NCBI RefSeq assembly: GCF_007097395.1
Contig: NZ_VKDC01000009.1
Location: 124,001 to 188,000, forward strand
Source: Fulvivirga sp. M361
GTDB lineage: Bacteria; Bacteroidota; Bacteroidia; Cytophagales; Cyclobacteriaceae
Direction: 5' to 3'
Length of the DNA: 64,000 nt
The notes under the pieces are model-generated. The model saw only the letters and a list, made by a program, of their open reading frames with translations, ran no database searches and was not told the origin of the DNA. Positions 28,978 through 38,900 of this stretch are shown piece by piece; the first letter of the stretch is position 1, and the number at the start of each line of letters is the position of its first letter. The position numbers and the translations under genes were made by a program.

Positions 28978-29660
28978 TGAAGATGACCATAAAATACGGC
29001 CTGTTATTGACCCTGATGTGGGGACTTCTGCCTTTATCAGCTCAGGATTTGATGAGTGCGCTCATGAACATGCGGAAAGAATACGAAGAGGCCTCTTCTT
29101 TACATGTGGTCATGCAGGTGAGCGTTTATGATGACACAGTGTCCCGGCAGCCTCACTTAAGCGCTAAAGGAGAGGTCAGAAAGGAAAACGATAACTATCG
29201 CTATGCCTTTGGAGGCATGGAAATGCTGATGAATGAACGCTACATACTGGTAGTAGACGCAGAATCACGAACCATTGCCTGTCAATACCGTCATCCACAG
29301 GCAGAATCTGATTTTCATAAAAGCCTGCCTTTTAGTATGGACAGTATTTTAAGTTTTTATGAAGAACCTGTATACCTGGGCAGGCAACAGGCAGTAGACC
29401 ATTACAGCGTTATCCAGAAATTAGGTCCTGTTGGTAAAATTGACCTATGGATAAACACCGAAGCCAACAAACTTCACAAAATGGCTTATCTGTACCAGGA
29501 AGGGCAATATGTGGAAATAGCCTTTAATGTGTTTGACAACGATCCAACATTTGGAGCCGGTACATTCGATGAAAAGAGCTATGTGATTAAAGATGATTCC
29601 GGTTTCAGGCCATCATCCGGTTTTAATGGATACCTGGTACTGGAACCGGAAATGGATTGA
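28974..29660 (+). CDS. LolA-like exported protein
   Basis: A 228-residue protein with a signal peptide (LLLTLMWGLLPLSAQ). The pattern GEVRKENDNYRYAFG ... DLWINTEANKLHKMAY resembles the LolA/LolB fold of outer-membrane lipoprotein carriers (an 11-stranded half barrel). Sequence support is moderate, and no lipoprotein-carrier residues can be confirmed by eye. It overlaps the LRR gene by 4 bp. A role in delivering lipids or lipoproteins for this locus is only a guess. Confidence 0.55.
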   Translation: MMKMTIKYGLLLTLMWGLLPLSAQDLMSALMNMRKEYEEASSLHVVMQVSVYDDTVSRQPHLSAKGEVRKENDNYRYAFGGMEMLMNERYILVVDAESRTIACQYRHPQAESDFHKSLPFSMDSILSFYEEPVYLGRQQAVDHYSVIQKLGPVGKIDLWINTEANKLHKMAYLYQEGQYVEIAFNVFDNDPTFGAGTFDEKSYVIKDDSGFRPSSGFNGYLVLEPEMD

Positions 29661-29734
29661 TGAAAACAAGAAGTGTATCGTATGATGGACGAATTGTATA
29701 AAGCTGATTGAAAAGTATAAAAAATACTACCGAC

Positions 29735-30958
29735 ATGACCTGGAAAAATTATTTAAGAATGGTATTGTTACTTATCCCCGCTCCACTATGTGCTCAAAGT
29801 GATTTGGTGGTGGGCACTAATTATAAGTTGAACATCCAGCGGCAGAATGCAGATGCAGATGCCTTCATTCTCCATAATGCCCGTACGGATCATACGAGAA
29901 AATACTTTTGGGAAACCACTCATCCAACTTTTGGCTTTCGGGGATTGCAAATGAGTTATATCAATGGGATCTATTTTTATGCGCAAAGAAATGGTACTAC
30001 CGCAAGTCAGGAATTCACCCCAGAGCCGAAAATGGTGATCCGCAATGAGGGTAACGTGGGGATTGGCACTAGTCTGCCTAATGGACTATTGGAGGTTAAA
30101 GGGCCCTACAGCGGGCAGTCCCAGCTTATTATAAACACCATTTCATCCAATGCAGAATTGAGGTTTAGCGCTAATGGAGTGAAAAAAGGGTTTGTTTGGT
30201 ATTCTCCTGTAGAAGATTATATAGCATTCGGTCGTGGCAATAGAGACAACAGTATGTTTGTGAACGTTTTGGGTGATGTAGGCATAGGTATTGTCTCTCC
30301 CGCCTATAAGTTGGATGTTGATGGACCGGTTAATGCTACAGAGCTGCGTGTCAACGGAGAGTTGCTAAATATTCCTACCCAATTTTGGAATCAGACGGGT
30401 ACTAATATTGATTACATGGCAGGCAATGTCGGCATAGGTACTGTTACTCCGGCCTATACACTTGATGTTAATGGTGCCATCAACGCCACCGAGATCCGCT
30501 TAAATGGTGAAAAATTCAATCCCACAGTATGGGAACAATCCGGCACCGATATCAACTATCTGCAGGGAACGGTTGGCATTGGCACTGCCGCTGTACCCAT
30601 AGGCTACCGGTTGGCAGTGGACGGTAATATAATGGCGGAAGAAATTCAGATCCAGCTATCAGATACGTGGCCGGATTATGTATTTGAAGAGGATTATGAC
30701 CTGAAACCTCTTTCTGAAGTGGAAGCGTTTGTGAAAACGCATAAACATCTTCCGGATGTACCTTCTGCCGAAGAAGTTGCCAGCGAAGGGCAGCGGTTAG
30801 GGGAGATGAATACGATCTTCCTTCAAAAGGTGGAAGAGTTGACACTTTACATCATAGAACAAGAACATACCATCAGCGAGCTAAAACAACAAAGTCATAA
30901 ACAGCACGAGTTGATCAAAGAACTTTACCGAAGGATCAGCAAAGATTATAAGAAATGA
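29735..30958 (+). CDS. tail-fibre-like repeat protein, ~407 aa
   Basis: The ATG at 29735 starts a signal peptide (MVLLLIPAPLCAQS); a TTG nine codons upstream is in frame. Modules of about 45-50 residues begin with GNVGIGT or VGIGT and continue YKLDVDGPVNATELRVNGE (starts near 30050, 30280, 30430, 30565). They resemble phage tail-fibre and adhesin stalks. The C-terminal 100 residues form a conserved block (IQIQLSDTWPDYVFEEDYDL, then coiled coil). That C-terminal block recurs in two more genes of the window. Likely a trimeric surface fibre. Confidence 0.75.
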   Translation: MTWKNYLRMVLLLIPAPLCAQSDLVVGTNYKLNIQRQNADADAFILHNARTDHTRKYFWETTHPTFGFRGLQMSYINGIYFYAQRNGTTASQEFTPEPKMVIRNEGNVGIGTSLPNGLLEVKGPYSGQSQLIINTISSNAELRFSANGVKKGFVWYSPVEDYIAFGRGNRDNSMFVNVLGDVGIGIVSPAYKLDVDGPVNATELRVNGELLNIPTQFWNQTGTNIDYMAGNVGIGTVTPAYTLDVNGAINATEIRLNGEKFNPTVWEQSGTDINYLQGTVGIGTAAVPIGYRLAVDGNIMAEEIQIQLSDTWPDYVFEEDYDLKPLSEVEAFVKTHKHLPDVPSAEEVASEGQRLGEMNTIFLQKVEELTLYIIEQEHTISELKQQSHKQHELIKELYRRISKDYKK

Positions 30959-32800
30959 GGAGAAAAACTGGATTTAAAGGCAGCAGCTACAGAAGCCTGA
31001 GTAGGAGACGGACCAGACAGGTGAATATAAATGAATTCAAAAATCATTCCACAACATAAAAATAAGGAATTAGCATGGAAACAACGATCATTCCAACGAA
31101 ACAAGTTTTTTTATGGGCTCTATCTCTTTTTATGGTCTATTCAGAAGTCCAAGCTCAGGGTGGAAATACAAGCTACGGAACAGGAGCCGGAACAGGAGGT
31201 GAAGAAAACTCTTTTTTTGGTGAGAATGCTGGCAGCCTAAATAGTGATGATAGTAACACATATATAGGTTACAATTCAGGTAGAAATAACACGGGTGGAT
31301 ATAATAACACTTTTATAGGTCACAGTTCAGGTAGAACTAATACGACTGGGTATAGTAATATTTTTATAGGAGCCTCATCAGGCTTTAGAAATACTACCGG
31401 TGATTTTAACGTCTTTCTAGGCACATCCACGGGTCGTGAAAATACTACAGCTCGCAACAATACTTATTTGGGCTACACAGCAGGTTACAATGCCACAGGA
31501 AATAGCAACGTTTTTATAGGCAGTCAGGCAGGTTACAATGAAACCGGATCCAATAAACTCTACATAGATAACTCAAATACTGCTACCCCTCTCATCTATG
31601 GTGATTTCAGTTCTAATCAGTTAGGGATCAATACTATACCTGGAACAGGTTTTACCTTAGACGTTGGAGGCAACCTGAGGGCCAATGGCAGCCTTACACT
31701 GAATGAAGCTGGTTACATCGACGATGATGTCACTTTTGGAGGTCAAAATGACGATTGGATACGACTACACGGGTACATAGAAATGAAATCCGCTACCGAT
31801 GACTATGGTATTGTGCTCAGAAACAAAGATGCCAATGATTATTTGGGAATCACTCAGGTGGATGGTTCAAGTTATCTTACCGAAAGTTCCTCCCATGGCA
31901 ACTACTTCATTAAAGGGACAAACCGTGATACTTATTTAGGTAACCATATCTACGGTAAGTCTGTAAATGAGGCTTATTCCAATCTGTATAAATTCGGAGG
32001 TCTGTTCCTCACCTGGGATAGTGATAACTATGGCACAAACGAACATCATTCGGTTAGATCCACCTATGGGGATACCTATGGGGATGACATTACCATCAAT
32101 TCGTATGATCACCTGAGATTTAACCTGGATGCTAACAACAACAATCCCAACTCCTACTTCGAAGTAGGTCAGCATACTACGGATGTAGAAAATGTGCTGT
32201 TCCGTATTGTAAGCCCATCCGGCAACGTCGGAATCGGCACGACTTCCCCCGACTACAAACTGGATGTCAACGGACCTGTTAATGCAACAGAACTTCGAGT
32301 CAATGGAGAGTTATTGAACATCCCCACTCAATTTTGGAACCAGACCGGCACTGACATCGACTACATCGCTGGCAAAGTAGGCATTGGCACGGCTACACCC
32401 GCGCATACTCTGGACGTAAATGGCGCCATTAACGCCACCGAGATCCGTTTGAACGGAGAAATATTCAATCCTACTGTGTGGACGCAATCAGGTACAGATA
32501 TCAACTACCTTCAGGGAACGGTCGGTATAGGTACGGCTACCGTACCTATGGGCTACCGGCTGGCAGTCGATGGCAATATCGTAGCGGAAGAAATTCAGAT
32601 CCAGTTGTCAGATACCTGGCCGGATTATGTATTTGAAGAGGATTACGATCTCAAACCCTTGTCGGAAGTGGAAGCGTTTGTAAAAGCCAATAAACATCTT
32701 CCTGATGTGCCTTCTGCCAGCGAAGTAGTTAGCGAAGGGCAGCGCCTGGGAGAAATGAATGCCATCTTGCTGAAAAAAGTAGAAGAATTGACGCTATACC
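30283..32800 (+). repeat. paralogous fibre C-terminal block, two copies
   Basis: The encoded segments 30283-30860 and 32218-32790 are nearly identical in protein sequence (VGIGT, LDVDGPVNATELRVNGELLN, SGTDINYLQGTVGIG, the LSDTWPDYVFEEDYD end block). Many synonymous DNA differences separate them. This indicates an older tandem duplication held under protein-level selection or gene conversion. Confidence 0.7.
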
Positions 32801-32883
32801 TGATCCGGCAGCAGGCAACGATCGAAGCTCAGGAAAACAAAATAAAAGAATTGTACGAAATGTTCCGGAAAGGAAATGAATGA
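31075..32883 (+). CDS. tail-fibre-like repeat protein, 602 aa
   Basis: A signal peptide (VFLWALSLFMVYSEVQAQ) is followed by a stretch of short repeats of about 16 residues, consensus NTTGYSNIFIGxxSG (DNA 31240-31560). A middle strand-rich region and the same VGIGT modules and conserved end block as in the previous gene complete it. The short repeats are like those of bacterial collagen-independent beta-helix or trimeric adhesin stalks. The gene is a partial paralogue of the 407-aa gene, with an extra distal part. Both presumably form surface fibres next to the RHS protein. Confidence 0.75.
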   Translation: METTIIPTKQVFLWALSLFMVYSEVQAQGGNTSYGTGAGTGGEENSFFGENAGSLNSDDSNTYIGYNSGRNNTGGYNNTFIGHSSGRTNTTGYSNIFIGASSGFRNTTGDFNVFLGTSTGRENTTARNNTYLGYTAGYNATGNSNVFIGSQAGYNETGSNKLYIDNSNTATPLIYGDFSSNQLGINTIPGTGFTLDVGGNLRANGSLTLNEAGYIDDDVTFGGQNDDWIRLHGYIEMKSATDDYGIVLRNKDANDYLGITQVDGSSYLTESSSHGNYFIKGTNRDTYLGNHIYGKSVNEAYSNLYKFGGLFLTWDSDNYGTNEHHSVRSTYGDTYGDDITINSYDHLRFNLDANNNNPNSYFEVGQHTTDVENVLFRIVSPSGNVGIGTTSPDYKLDVNGPVNATELRVNGELLNIPTQFWNQTGTDIDYIAGKVGIGTATPAHTLDVNGAINATEIRLNGEIFNPTVWTQSGTDINYLQGTVGIGTATVPMGYRLAVDGNIVAEEIQIQLSDTWPDYVFEEDYDLKPLSEVEAFVKANKHLPDVPSASEVVSEGQRLGEMNAILLKKVEELTLYLIRQQATIEAQENKIKELYEMFRKGNE

Positions 32884-32988
32884 AGTAACTGAAAAAACTG
32901 GGACAGCTGTTGAGGACAGTACTTTTACTGAACCAGGTGCGGACTGTTCTCAATACCGATAAAATAATTGTTTAAAACACCCACACCC

Positions 32989-35900
32989 ATGATCCAACGC
33001 TACTGCTCGAAACGGCTCATCCCCTTCATCTTAATGATGTCTGTGGCAGGTTTTGCTTATGGCGTTTCACCCCACCAGGTAGGAACGAATGCATTTCCGC
33101 CAGACACCGCGATACAGGTTCCGAAAGCCCTGATCATTACCCGTGAAGGCAAGCTGCCACCCTCTGCCATTGAGCGCTCTTTTCTACTCAGCGAGTTGGG
33201 AAAAGACAGCATAAAAAAAGTTTTCCAGGCGCCTCCCTGCCTGGAAGGAAACTATTATGTGGCTTTTCAGCTTCAGTATGATCTTGGAGACCGGAAAACC
33301 CTTGCCGGATGGCGTGCTGCATTGGACATTCGCTTGTTACACAACACCGACACCCTCTGGACGCAGCCAGTTGGGGTGAACATGACTGATCAGACCTTTA
33401 TCAGTACGGTGTTTCATGATACTCTTGTATCATGCGACGATAATTACCGGTTTCTGGTCCGGGACAAAGCCCTGCAGGGAGTGGTTCCGGAAGATAATGT
33501 CTATTTGAAGGTTCTACTGTACAAGGACGATTCGGACGTATTTGATCCTGCTGAATCATTATTGCTGAATTACAGCTATTTAAATGGAGAATGTACAGTG
33601 AGTTGGAGTCATTCTGGAAAGGCAGTCCGGACTTTTGATATGGAGTGGGTCCATATCGCGGACCATGAAAACTTTCCAGGCACCACCGCTACAGAAGCGT
33701 TTCAGTGGAAGGAACCGGCACGTGTATCCGTTTCGGGTCAGCTCTATCGCCTGCCCGCTTATTATCCTTCCGGCAGGCTCTGGTTCAGGGTCAGGGCCAT
33801 AGGGTATGATCGTAAATACCCCTCACACCGTATTTATGGCAATTGGTCCTATGGCCCTGGTACAGCTATAATGACAACCAATCACCAGACCGACATGACC
33901 TGGCAGGAACAAACGGTATTTACCGAAGAAGGGAAATACAAAAAAACGATGTACTATTTTGACGGAACGCTTCGACAGCGCCAGATGCTCACGAATCTAA
34001 GCACGGAGCAACGGACACTGGTGGGAGAGACAAAATATGATTATGAGGGTCGGGGTGTCGCAGAACTGCTCCCGGTACCTGTAGATAATCTGTCTCTTTC
34101 CTATAAAACCGACTTTAACGTCTTTGCAGCTTCCGATGCTCTGGTAACCGCCCACACCTCTGCCGTCAGGAAGAAATTCCATTATGACAATTACAAGCTT
34201 GAAAATAGTATCATATCTTCTGTCAGCGGGGCGGGAAAATACTATTCCCCCAATAACGACCTGTTCGCTGTTCACTGGGAAGATACACCGGATGCTGAAG
34301 GTTATGTCTATGCACAGACGGAATATACTCAAGATGGTACCGGCAGAGTAAGCAGGCAGTCCGGAGTAGGTAAAGCCTTTCGCATGGACAGTTCTCATGT
34401 CACCCGCTATTATTATGGTGAAGCTACTCCCACAGAGCTCGTACGTCTTTTTGGTAGTAATGTAGGGAGTGCACTACACTATAAAAAGAACCTGGTGGTA
34501 GATGCCAATGGTCAGGTAAGCGTCACTTATCAGGACCAGCAGGACCGTACTGTTGCCACTGCGCTTGCCGGCGATCCGCCTGCTAACCTGGATTCATTAC
34601 AGAGTTTTAAAGACCTCGACCTTACACCGGTAACCGTAAATATTACCGATAAAAATCGACGCACAGATGGCAAACATATTTTACAGCATAAGATATTAAA
34701 TGAAGCCCCTAATACCTTCTTTACATTTGAATACGACCTTACCGCGTTAGGGGCTGACATGCTCTCTTTTGGCTGCCAGACCTGTACCTACGATCTGGAG
34801 ATCAGGATCATCGGACCGGACGGTTTTACCGTTGACCTGTCTTCGGCATTGGGTAACCAGTCTGCTGACCCGAATGCCTATGAGGTGTTTAACATTTCAG
34901 CAGCAGATTGTACCGTACCGGCTGATCTCAATATTACTTTTGATGTGATACTCGCGGACATAGGCGACTACACGGTGATCAAGACCCTCACGCCTCGCGA
35001 TGTATCTTTTGAAGACATGTTGACCGTGATACAGCAGGACTCCACCATACAACAACTGATAGAGCAGGTAAGGGAAAGCTATCCGCTTGATTCGGCAGAT
35101 TGTGAAATATGTGTGGACACCTGTCCCGAAGCCGACGGATTGATCAATGAAGCTATACGGGAGATCGCCGATCTGGATTGCGAAAACATCTATTTACAGA
35201 TAGAACAGGATTTTCGGGACCTGTATGGCCAAACCGGGGATGTATTTTATGAAGTGCCATTGGACAGCATAATGTCGGACCCTCGTTACTGCCAGTATGA
35301 ATTATGCGTCAAAAACAAGGAGAGCGATGTCTTCGAAAAGCAGATCGCCCGTGCGCAGGATTGGAATGCCGCCTTAAGCGCCGGTTACGACAATCTTATT
35401 GATCTGGATCCCTTCTTTAATAACGCGGGCCTGAGCGGATACGATCATAAGCCAGCCATGCAGGGCCGGATCAACGACATCTTACTGGCATCCGTACCCT
35501 ATGACAATAATGGAGATGGGGTACAGGATGGAATTACCGATTTCCGGGGCGCCATCGGTGCAGTAACTGATCCGGATAATACTTCCTTTTACATTAATGA
35601 AAGCGGAGTGAATGATGCGAATGGCAGACATATCCTTTATCTTGACCTTATGGGGCGCCGGCCTCAGATGACCAACGAAGCATATCAGGCCGAACTCAGT
35701 TTACAACGCTGGATACTATACCGGAACTTTTACCTGGAAGCCAAACGACAGGTCCGTCAAGGTATCCCGGAGTATCAGAATTGCCCGAAAGCAATGGAGG
35801 AATTGGGTCGTATGGATGATATCCCACAGACCGAATCCGATGTTGCTGCATGGGGAGAGGCCAACGGTGTAGGTGACCCGGTGAGTGCTGAGGAGGTGGA

Positions 35901-38900
35901 AATGGCCGTGACAAATATCAGCTCCATCTGCGAGGCCACTTTTAGTCCGGCTGACAGCACGGCGATTGGCAACCATTTGGAAGCCTATTTCAACAAAGAT
36001 CCGCTCAACTTACTGAGACTTATTCTTACACAAGATGTAGGTACTGATCCTGATCTGATCGCCGTTCAAAACGTCTTGAATAATTACAACTGCGGACTCG
36101 ATTCCATCGCTTTGCAAGATATCAGGGTTTGTGGCCGGGATACTACTATTACTCTGGTAGATAATATTGCCGCATTTGCTCAACGGACAGTGGGTAACCA
36201 ACCTTCTGCTTTTTTAATGAATCGTCGGGATAGTTCTACATCTAATACGAGTAGAAATACGAAGTCCGGCTTAAGTCGTGAAAAGCAATTGGAAGCATAT
36301 CTGGCCCAAAGAAGAGCAGAAGAAGAAAAAATGTACACACAGTGGTTAGCATCCCAAAACATAGTACCGGGCTCTACTGGTTCTATGAAAAATAGCAATA
36401 CAGTGACATCCACCTTAAACAGCACCATGTTACCTACACAAGCTGAGTATGATGCCTTAATTGCCTTTTACAACGCAACCAATAATGGACGTGGATGGTT
36501 TACTACAACCGGATGGAGTACTGCAGACCCTGCTGTGGTAGAAGATGTGAGTAATTGGCATGGAGTAACTACGAATGCTTCAGGGAATGTGATCGCCCTG
36601 GAATTAGGCTTTAATCGTCTTATTGGAAGTATTCCAGCGGCAATTGGTGACTTAATTTACCTGGAAAGATTAGATCTGGGCAATGGGAATGCAGCAAGTA
36701 ATTTAAGTGGCCCTATACCAGCCTCTATAGGTAACTTAGTTAATTTGACTTATCTAAATCTACGTTCTCAAAAATTCAATAATCCTATCCCCAATACTAT
36801 AGGAAGTTTAGTCAATTTGAAGGAATTGATCATATCTGACAGCCGACTTACAGGAAGTATACCCTCAATGCTGAATAAGCTCTCAGGACTCGAGTATTTG
36901 GACCTGGGTTATAACAGTCTGACAGGGCCTATTCCTTCTGTGGATAGTCTGACTAGCCTTCAACAACTATATTTACCGGGTAATCAGTTAACCTCCATTC
37001 CCGCAAATTTGTGGACATTAACATCACTCACGAGGCTGAATCTGTCCTCAAATTTATTTAGCGGTGCTATACCGGTTGGATTTAATAATTTGACTAATCT
37101 TACGGTTGCCCAACTGTACGATAATGGGTTTACTTCATTGCCCGAAACATTGAACCAATTAACAAACCTTGAAGAATTAGACCTTAGCTACAATGACCTG
37201 ACTACAATACCTGCTCAATTATGGTCATTGAGTAAGTTAAGAAGACTATTCCTGGACAACAATCAGATTACAACTTTACCTCCGGGAATTGCAAGCGCCA
37301 CCGCATTGTTTGATTTGCACCTTAACAATAACCAATTATCAGTGCTGCCCACCGGAACTGAAAACTTGTTGAACCTTCGTGTACTCCGAATTGAAAATAA
37401 TCAGTTAAGCGGACCACTTCCGTTGGTGAACCCTGATTTAGGGATTTTATCTTTTTATAATAATCGTTATACTTTTGAAGATATATTACCTCTTTATCAG
37501 AGCAAAGGTTGGTCTACAGGATGGTGCGGAGGGGATGAAGGAGATGAAGAGTGCTTTTATTATAGCCCGCAAGACTCCGTAGACGTACAAAAGTCTTTTC
37601 AACTTGACTTAGGTGCATCACATACGCTCACTACCAATATTGATCGTATGACGACACCTGCGTCTACCTACCAGTGGTTCAAATATGTAGAAGGTGGTAC
37701 AGATATTCCACTGACCCCTGCACCTACTGAAACCGGGCACAGCTATACTTTTTCTTCTATTACAGCGGATGATGCCGGGTATTACTATTATCAGATCACG
37801 AATTCATATGCGTATGACCTGGTATTGACCAGCCGCTTGCAGCATATTCAGGTCAATGGTCCTGATACCCGTGATATTACCATTTGTCTGGCCTATGATA
37901 CTGATCCTGTTGCCAACCCGACATTAGCCACTTTTTCCTTTACAGTCGACTGGGACAGTGAAGTGCAGCGCTGCCTGGACAATGCAGCGAGGCAAGACAG
38001 TGTGCTGATGGACTACGCCATAGAGAAACTCCTGGAAGAGCAGATCTCCGATTATTATAATACTTACCGTACCCGCTGTCTGGACAAGGTATCCGATAGT
38101 CTTCAATATACCTTCCTGTCTAAGGAGTACCACTATACTCTTTATTATTATGATCAGGGAGGTAACCTGGCACAAACCGTACCCCCGGAAGGCGTGGAGC
38201 CCCTGACCCCTGTTCAGACCGAGGCTTTCCTTGCCGGTTCGCCCAGTGAACCTGCACATACCCTGATCACCCGCTACCAATATAATTCACTGGACCAACT
38301 GATCTGGCAGCAGACCCCTGATGCCGGTGTGTCCCGCTTCTGGTATGATGATAAAAGTCAACTGCGCTTATCTCAAAATGCCCGGCAGCAGATCGACAGC
38401 AGCTATAGCTACATGCGTTACGACGAACAGGGTCGCATCATAGAAGTTGGAGAGATGAATACTGCCAGCACATTACCTGTACTGATCGATTCGCTGGAAT
38501 CGTCGTTCTTCCCTCAAGCTAAGGACTATGCCTTGGCCGATATTACCAAAACACATTATGATTTTGCCCGTACTGACCTGGAAGGCTTTGTCCAGCAAAA
38601 CCTTCGCACCCGGGTGGCCTGGGTAGAAGTAATCGACCGGGACCTGCCCGATACCACGGCCACGTACTATAATTACGATATTCATGGGAATGTAAAAAGT
38701 CTCTTGCAGCAGTTACCGGGCATAGCAGCCAAGAGGACCGACTATGCCTATGACCTCATTAGCGGTAATGTCAACGTAGTCTTATATCAATATGGCAAAG
38801 CAGATCAGTTCGTTCACCGGTACAATTATGACCCGGATAACCGGCTACTGGACGTACATACTTCTACGGACGGATACCTTTGGAGCCGTGAGGCCAACTA

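Noticed and set aside
31240-31560. Short tandem repeats that could be read as a CRISPR-like array
   Set aside because: The repeats are in frame, 48 bases or so with degenerate bases, and encode NTTGxxNxFIG units of a fibre protein; no unique spacers.
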